8,656 bases of DNA from Candidatus Dormiibacterota bacterium (GTDB taxonomy: Bacteria; Chloroflexota; Dormibacteria; Aeolococcales; Bog-877). The translations under genes were made by a program, and so were the position numbers. The stretch's first letter is position 1. The number at the start of each line of letters is the position of its first letter. Below, in pieces: positions 5,835 to 8,656 of this stretch. The stretch lies in contig PLDE01000234.1 in assembly GCA_003135035.1 (NCBI GenBank), positions 3,321-11,976 on the forward strand, in the 5' to 3' direction. The notes beneath the pieces were generated by a model. That model was not told the DNA's origin, made no database searches, and was given only the letters and a program-made list of their open reading frames with translations.

Positions 5835-6587
5835 TCAGTCAAGCTCCTGCGGTAGGTGGAGTGGCGGCTCCTTGAGAAATCGTGCCCCGGCCACTCCCGA
5901 CTGATCGATTCGCTCCACCAGTTCCGAGGCGATCGCCATCGATCGGTGGAGACCCCCGGTACAGCCCACTGCCACGCGGAGGACAGAGCGTCGTTGGTCT
6001 TGGTAGAGGGGAACTAGGCGCAGCAGCATGGGTAGGAACTGGCCCACCAACTCCTGGGCTCCGGGCTGCCTCATCACGTAGTCCCGGACCATGGCGTCGG
6101 TCCCCGGCCGCTCGCGCATTTCGGTTACCCAGTAGGGGGAATCGAGGAAGCGGGTATCGACCACCCAGTCGGCCTCGTGGGGCAGCCCGTCCCGGAAAGC
6201 GAAGGTGAAGCAGTCGACGCGGAGGAGATCACGGTCTCTCCAGTCATCGAGAAGTTGCCGGAGGTAGCCCAGCGTGGTCTGATCGAGCCCCAGCAAATGG
6301 CGGTGGGGCTTGCGTTTGGGGAGCTGGAACCCGGGGCCGCGAGGAGAGCCCGCCTCGACCAGCCAGTAGCGAGTGCCTTCTCGGTCGAGCGCGTTGAGCC
6401 ACTCCTGCCCGACCTGCTCGCTGACGATCAAGACCAGATTGGGGTCTTGATCCAGGCGCGAGTGCACAGCGGCGTCCGGATTCTGGGCGAGCTCGCCCCC
6501 GGCCGGCACGGTGTACCCGCTCTCGGCGGCGAGAGCCTCAAGCTCCTCGCGGAAGCGGTCCTCGCAGAGAATCACGACTAATGACAC
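5835..6587 (-). CDS. RapZ C-terminal-domain protein lacking the P-loop NTPase motif
   Basis: Residues about 122-240 match the C-terminal domain of RapZ/YvcJ (UPF0042): FTFAFRDGLPHEADWVVDTRFL (127-148, cf. SFGFKxGxPxDADxVFDVRFL), SPYW (150-153), RDYVMRQPGAQE (168-179), and VAVGCTGGLHRSMAIASEL (205-223). In E. coli RapZ this domain binds the small RNA GlmZ and metabolites; in Gram-positives the protein influences cell-wall or competence regulation. The ordinary N-terminal domain has GxxGxGKS near residue 8, but here the first 115 residues contain no Walker A motif. The start, VVILCEDRFREELEALAAESGY, has the strand-helix spacing of the RapZ start with the P-loop replaced. The length is 250, against about 285 for the family. 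The start is GTG 6585-6587, with GGGAG about 10 nt upstream. The usual yvcK and whiA neighbours are absent. It may be an RNA- or metabolite-binding paralogue; the function is unknown. Confidence 0.82.
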   Translation of the reverse strand: MSLVVILCEDRFREELEALAAESGYTVPAGGELAQNPDAAVHSRLDQDPNLVLIVSEQVGQEWLNALDREGTRYWLVEAGSPRGPGFQLPKRKPHRHLLGLDQTTLGYLRQLLDDWRDRDLLRVDCFTFAFRDGLPHEADWVVDTRFLDSPYWVTEMRERPGTDAMVRDYVMRQPGAQELVGQFLPMLLRLVPLYQDQRRSVLRVAVGCTGGLHRSMAIASELVERIDQSGVAGARFLKEPPLHLPQELD

Positions 6588-6864
6588 AGGGCTGGCACTC
6601 CCATCGATTGTTCCGCCACCGACGCGGGTATCGGCCCGAGCAACGTCGGACGGCGAAGCCCCCCTCGGCCGTACCCATATTTTCGCATGGAAGCCATCCG
6701 AGGCAGCGAATCCGAGGTCACGGCGTCGCTGCGAGTACTCGATGACGAGGTCTCAGCGGGGCCTCGCCGTGCTAACCTGCGGACCCGAACCGGCACCTCG
6801 ACGCGACATTTACTGAGGACTTCCCGGGAGTGGAGCAAACGCCATAGATAGCCCTTCCGGGCAA
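6588..6864. other. Divergent intergenic region between RapZ-domain gene and marR-type gene
   Basis: This 277-bp spacer must hold the promoters of two divergent genes. A perfect 10-bp palindrome CGAGTACTCG lies at 6732-6741 and an AT-rich patch (catattttc) at 6676-6684, the only one in the spacer. I see no convincing -35/-10 pair in either direction and no gene. A MarR-type regulator often binds its own upstream palindrome, so 6732-6741 is a candidate operator, but a palindrome this short is not rare by chance. Confidence 0.35.
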
Positions 6865-7404
6865 GTGCGAGCGGAGCGACTTCTGCGGGAGTTGGCGCGT
6901 CTTCACGATGTGCTCCACGCTCTCTTCCGGCCCCGCCCTGACCAAGCTGCGGTGGGGGAGGGGACGGATAGCGAGATCCTCTCCAGCCGGCAGGCCCATG
7001 CGCTCTTTCTGATCCAGGCGAAGCCGACCACCATGACCGAACTGGCCACCATGCTCCGGCTCTCGCCGGCCGCCACCACGCCGGTGGCCGATCGCCTGGT
7101 GGAACTGGGCATGGCGGAGAGGGTCCGCGACCCGGCCGATCGCCGTCTCGTCTATCTCGCCACCACCGATCGGGGAGTCGCCCTGATCCGAGATGGCAAC
7201 GTCTGGGAGCAGCAGGGACTAGGGGTCCTCGCCGTCGTCCTGGAGCAGGAGGCACCGGGCTTGGAGGAGGAGTGCGCCGAGGGCTTGGTGCGGATGGTGG
7301 AGGCGGCAGTGGATGCTCTCGCCGAAGCGCGAACTGGAGGTGAGGAGAGTCCAATCGAGACATCGGTTCCGGGACTTCCGCTGGAGCCCCCTCCGGAGGA
7401 GTAG
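6865..7404 (+). CDS. MarR-family transcriptional regulator
   Basis: This 179-residue winged-helix protein would bind a palindromic operator as a dimer and release it on ligand binding. The N-terminal helix (1-22) and C-terminal helices (107-157) form the usual dimerisation region. The DNA-binding core runs from SSRQAHALFLIQ (40-51) through TMTELATMLRLSPAATTPVADRLVELGMAERV (56-87), which holds the helix-turn-helix and recognition helix, to the wing DPADRRLVYLATTDRG (89-104), whose D-x-x-DRR is a MarR hallmark. An acidic, proline-rich tail of about 25 residues (155-179) is longer than usual. The start is GTG 6865, the first start codon after an in-frame TGA at 6814; no good Shine-Dalgarno site is visible. 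No efflux or degradation gene lies next to it on the same strand, so its target is unknown; it is divergent to the RapZ-domain gene. Confidence 0.9.
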   Translation: MRAERLLRELARLHDVLHALFRPRPDQAAVGEGTDSEILSSRQAHALFLIQAKPTTMTELATMLRLSPAATTPVADRLVELGMAERVRDPADRRLVYLATTDRGVALIRDGNVWEQQGLGVLAVVLEQEAPGLEEECAEGLVRMVEAAVDALAEARTGGEESPIETSVPGLPLEPPPEE

Positions 7405-7562
7405 CGAGGGGACGGTGGTCAGTGAGCTCGCAGCCTACCAGAATTGAGATCAGAAGATGACGATAGGATGAGTCTGCGCCCCCTCCACTCGTTGGAACGC
7501 CGGCAGCGCCGGCAGAAGCGGTTTACGACGCTCTTCCAGCCCTAGCTAACACCCATCGCCGG
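7405..7562. other. Convergent spacer after marR-type gene
   Basis: This is 158 bp between convergent genes. It contains a perfect 9-bp tandem repeat (cgccggcag at 7498-7506 and 7507-7515) and a 25-codon basic ATG frame (7468-7545) that has no Shine-Dalgarno spacing and is not called. The inverted pair agccct/agggct that flanks 7538-7579 runs into the kinase 3' end and is too widely spaced and lacks a T-tract to be a clear terminator. Confidence 0.4.
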
Positions 7563-8186
7563 CTAGCGCGGTTCAGGGCTAGTCCGGGGAGACCGCGCCG
7601 TCACCATCTCGGTCAGCCGTGTACATGCCTCGTCTGGACTCAACTCCGTCGTGTCGAGTTCCAGGTCGTAACTGGCGTGCATGTGGACCACGGCGCTCAA
7701 ACCAAGCGCAAGGCCCGGAAGACGATCACCGCGTTCGAGTTCGCGCGCTTGAGCTACCGCTGGATCGCATCGTACCGCGACCCACGCGACGGGTAGGCCG
7801 CGCAGCGCGGCGGACCAGTCCACTATCGTCGCTTCGTCGAAGGCGACTTCATCGACGATGACATTGAACCCAGCTCGCGCAATAGCACCTACCGTACGAT
7901 GGTACGCGCCGTAGAAACGGCGACCGAGTTCGCCCACCCGGACCTGCAAGCCACCACCGGCGGGCTCGAAGCGCACTCCATCTTGGCTGAACTGGCCTTT
8001 GAAGTCGCCACCACTGAACCACTGCTCCGGCAGTTTTGCGTTGAAGTCGTCGATGGCGACCGGCAACCAAAGGTCGCCCAGAGCCGCGCGGGCCTCACAG
8101 AACAGCTTCGCGATCGTTGACTTTCCTGCGCTCGATGTGCCATTGAGGATGACCACTCTGCCAGCCTCAAACTCGGGCTGCTTCAA
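7563..8186 (-). CDS. Chloramphenicol phosphotransferase-like P-loop kinase
   Basis: This 207-residue protein is of the chloramphenicol phosphotransferase-like (CPT) family of small P-loop kinases. From the start used here it has VVILNGTSSAGKST (11-24; P-loop GTSSAGKS), VAIDDFNAKLP (43-53; the Asp after strand 2 is the family's catalytic base position), AIARAGFNVIVDEVAF (101-116), WVAVRCDPAVAQARELERGDR (135-155; the R-E-x-x-R-G-D-R lid typical of CPT), and YDLELDTTELSPDEAC (173-188). All expected kinase residues are present. I chose TTG at 8184-8186 because GGAGG (8194-8198) sits 7 nt upstream and the size then approaches that of CPT (about 180). The frame is open to an ATG at 8294, adding 36 residues, but that start has no Shine-Dalgarno site. 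Codon third positions are more mixed than in the other genes, suggesting acquisition. Real substrate and resistance role are unknown. Confidence 0.85.
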   Translation of the reverse strand: MKQPEFEAGRVVILNGTSSAGKSTIAKLFCEARAALGDLWLPVAIDDFNAKLPEQWFSGGDFKGQFSQDGVRFEPAGGGLQVRVGELGRRFYGAYHRTVGAIARAGFNVIVDEVAFDEATIVDWSAALRGLPVAWVAVRCDPAVAQARELERGDRLPGLALGLSAVVHMHASYDLELDTTELSPDEACTRLTEMVTARSPRTSPEPR

Positions 8187-8262
8187 GCGCCGACCTCCCC
8201 ACTTGAGGGTTGGCTTGCCGCCAGCCAACATGTCGTCGAGTTCAAAGTCTCCTGCCGGCTGG

Positions 8263-8487
8263 TCACCGGCCGATGGTGCTGACGGGGTTGGCATTGATTA
8301 TCGACCACTCGTGGACACTTCGACCCGCCCGCGGTCTGGCTGGCATGGGCGTCGAGAGTGGCCCCGAGCCTTCTCCACCGCATCGTGTGTCCCGCTTTGA
8401 CGCCAGGTAGATGAGATCCACGCTCGCACGGGGAAGGACGGCCGAGCGATTGAGGTTGTCGTCGCAGTAAATGACGCCCCTGGCCAC
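8263..8487 (-). pseudogene. Remnant N-terminus of a site-specific DNA methyltransferase
   Basis: Translation from GTG 8485-8487 gives the opening of a beta-class N6-adenine/N4-cytosine DNA methyltransferase: GVIYCDDNL, then LPRASVDLIYL, then ASKRDT. Intact relatives read xVIYCGDNLxxLxxLPxxSVDLIYxDPPFNSxRDY. The catalytic DPPF motif is missing here, as though about four codons were lost between DLIYL and SKRD. After RDT (8386) the frame is Arg/Ser/Pro-rich and unrecognisable until TGA at 8263, and no methyltransferase continuation is seen in other frames. I therefore call it a dead fragment; only 8386-8487 is homologous. The end of this frame overlaps the longest possible version of the kinase gene. 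Confidence 0.6.
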
Positions 8488-8656
8488 GGTCCCGGATGCT
8501 ACTGCCCGGGCACCATCGGCTGCTTCTGGGCGATCCGGTACGCAGCGCAGCTGACCTAGGCGCCGGTGTTTCAACTATCCCTATTGCCGCTCGAGTAAAC
8601 GGAGGCGCCGATTCGTCCCGTCCAACGCCACGCCCCCACCCCTGAGTGGTCGGGAT
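8488..8656. other. Right-edge region with no recognised gene
   Basis: Upstream of the methyltransferase remnant I find no recognisable coding region, RNA or repeat. The remnant's frame is open to an ATG at 8572-8574, but those 29 codons show no family similarity. A promoter for the remnant or the edge of an insertion could lie here; nothing visible decides it. Confidence 0.35.

Noticed and set aside
6676..6684. AT-rich patch catattttc as a promoter -10
   Set aside because: No -35 at suitable spacing on either strand and it is far from both starts; not enough to call.
6578..7363. 261-codon minus-strand open frame opposite the MarR gene
   Set aside because: The Pro/Arg/Ser-rich translation has no motif and lies opposite a clear MarR protein.
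7468..7545. 25-codon basic peptide frame (MSLRPLHSLERRQRRQ...)
   Set aside because: The AGG directly abuts the ATG, so there is no usable Shine-Dalgarno spacing; it is very short, with composition explained by a cgccggcag tandem repeat.
7538..7579. Inverted pair agccct/agggct as a terminator
   Set aside because: The arms are only 6 bp with a loop of about 30 nt and there is no T-tract on either strand.
1..8656. CRISPR array, IS element, integrase, rRNA
   Set aside because: No regularly spaced repeats, transposase or integrase motifs, terminal inverted repeats or rRNA-like sequence were seen, despite the accessory look of the right end.

Overview
The window is a high-GC bacterial chromosome segment. 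It has dense gene packing, frequent GTG/TTG starts behind good Shine-Dalgarno sites, a CCA-encoding tRNA-Asp, an FHA protein, an FMN split-barrel protein and a MarR regulator. This fits an actinobacterial, Chloroflexota or Dormibacterota-type lineage. I cannot place it more precisely from sequence alone.

Layout. At 2-418 (+) is the C-terminal third of an M20-family amidohydrolase (N-carbamoyl-amino-acid/allantoate hydrolase type), cut by the window edge. It meets, tail to tail and overlapping by 45 bp, a minus-strand unit: tRNA-Asp(GTC) (1645-1722), then a class I SAM-dependent methyltransferase (819-1604), then a small FMN split-barrel (PNPOx-like) protein (374-829). The tRNA has a perfect TATAAT box, and its leader holds two GC-rich inverted repeats.

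From 1892 onward a plus-strand run begins: etfB and etfA (2-nt gap), a 35-nt gap exactly filled by an 11-codon mini-ORF, an FHA-domain protein (3675-5009), a 55-residue single-TM microprotein (5013-5180), and an HNH endonuclease (5213-5818). The two ETF subunits make the FAD/AMP electron-transfer flavoprotein. The FHA protein's C-terminal 270 residues look like a CpaF/TadA-type secretion ATPase that has lost its P-loop and Walker B acid, so it may be a phospho-dependent pseudo-ATPase scaffold. This is the most interesting item in the window.

Convergent with the HNH gene is a minus-strand protein (5835-6587). It has a clear RapZ C-terminal domain (GCTGG-HRS), but the usual N-terminal P-loop domain is replaced by, or decayed into, a segment with no GxxGxGKS. 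A divergent 277-bp spacer separates it from a MarR-family regulator (6865-7404).

The right end (about 7405-8656) looks like accessory DNA. It holds a chloramphenicol-phosphotransferase-like kinase (7563-8186 or to 8294, minus) with more mixed codon use than the rest. Just upstream of it is a relic of the N-terminus of a DNA methyltransferase (recognisable at 8386-8487) in which the catalytic DPPF motif is missing. No insertion sequence, integrase, CRISPR array, rRNA or convincing intrinsic terminator was seen.
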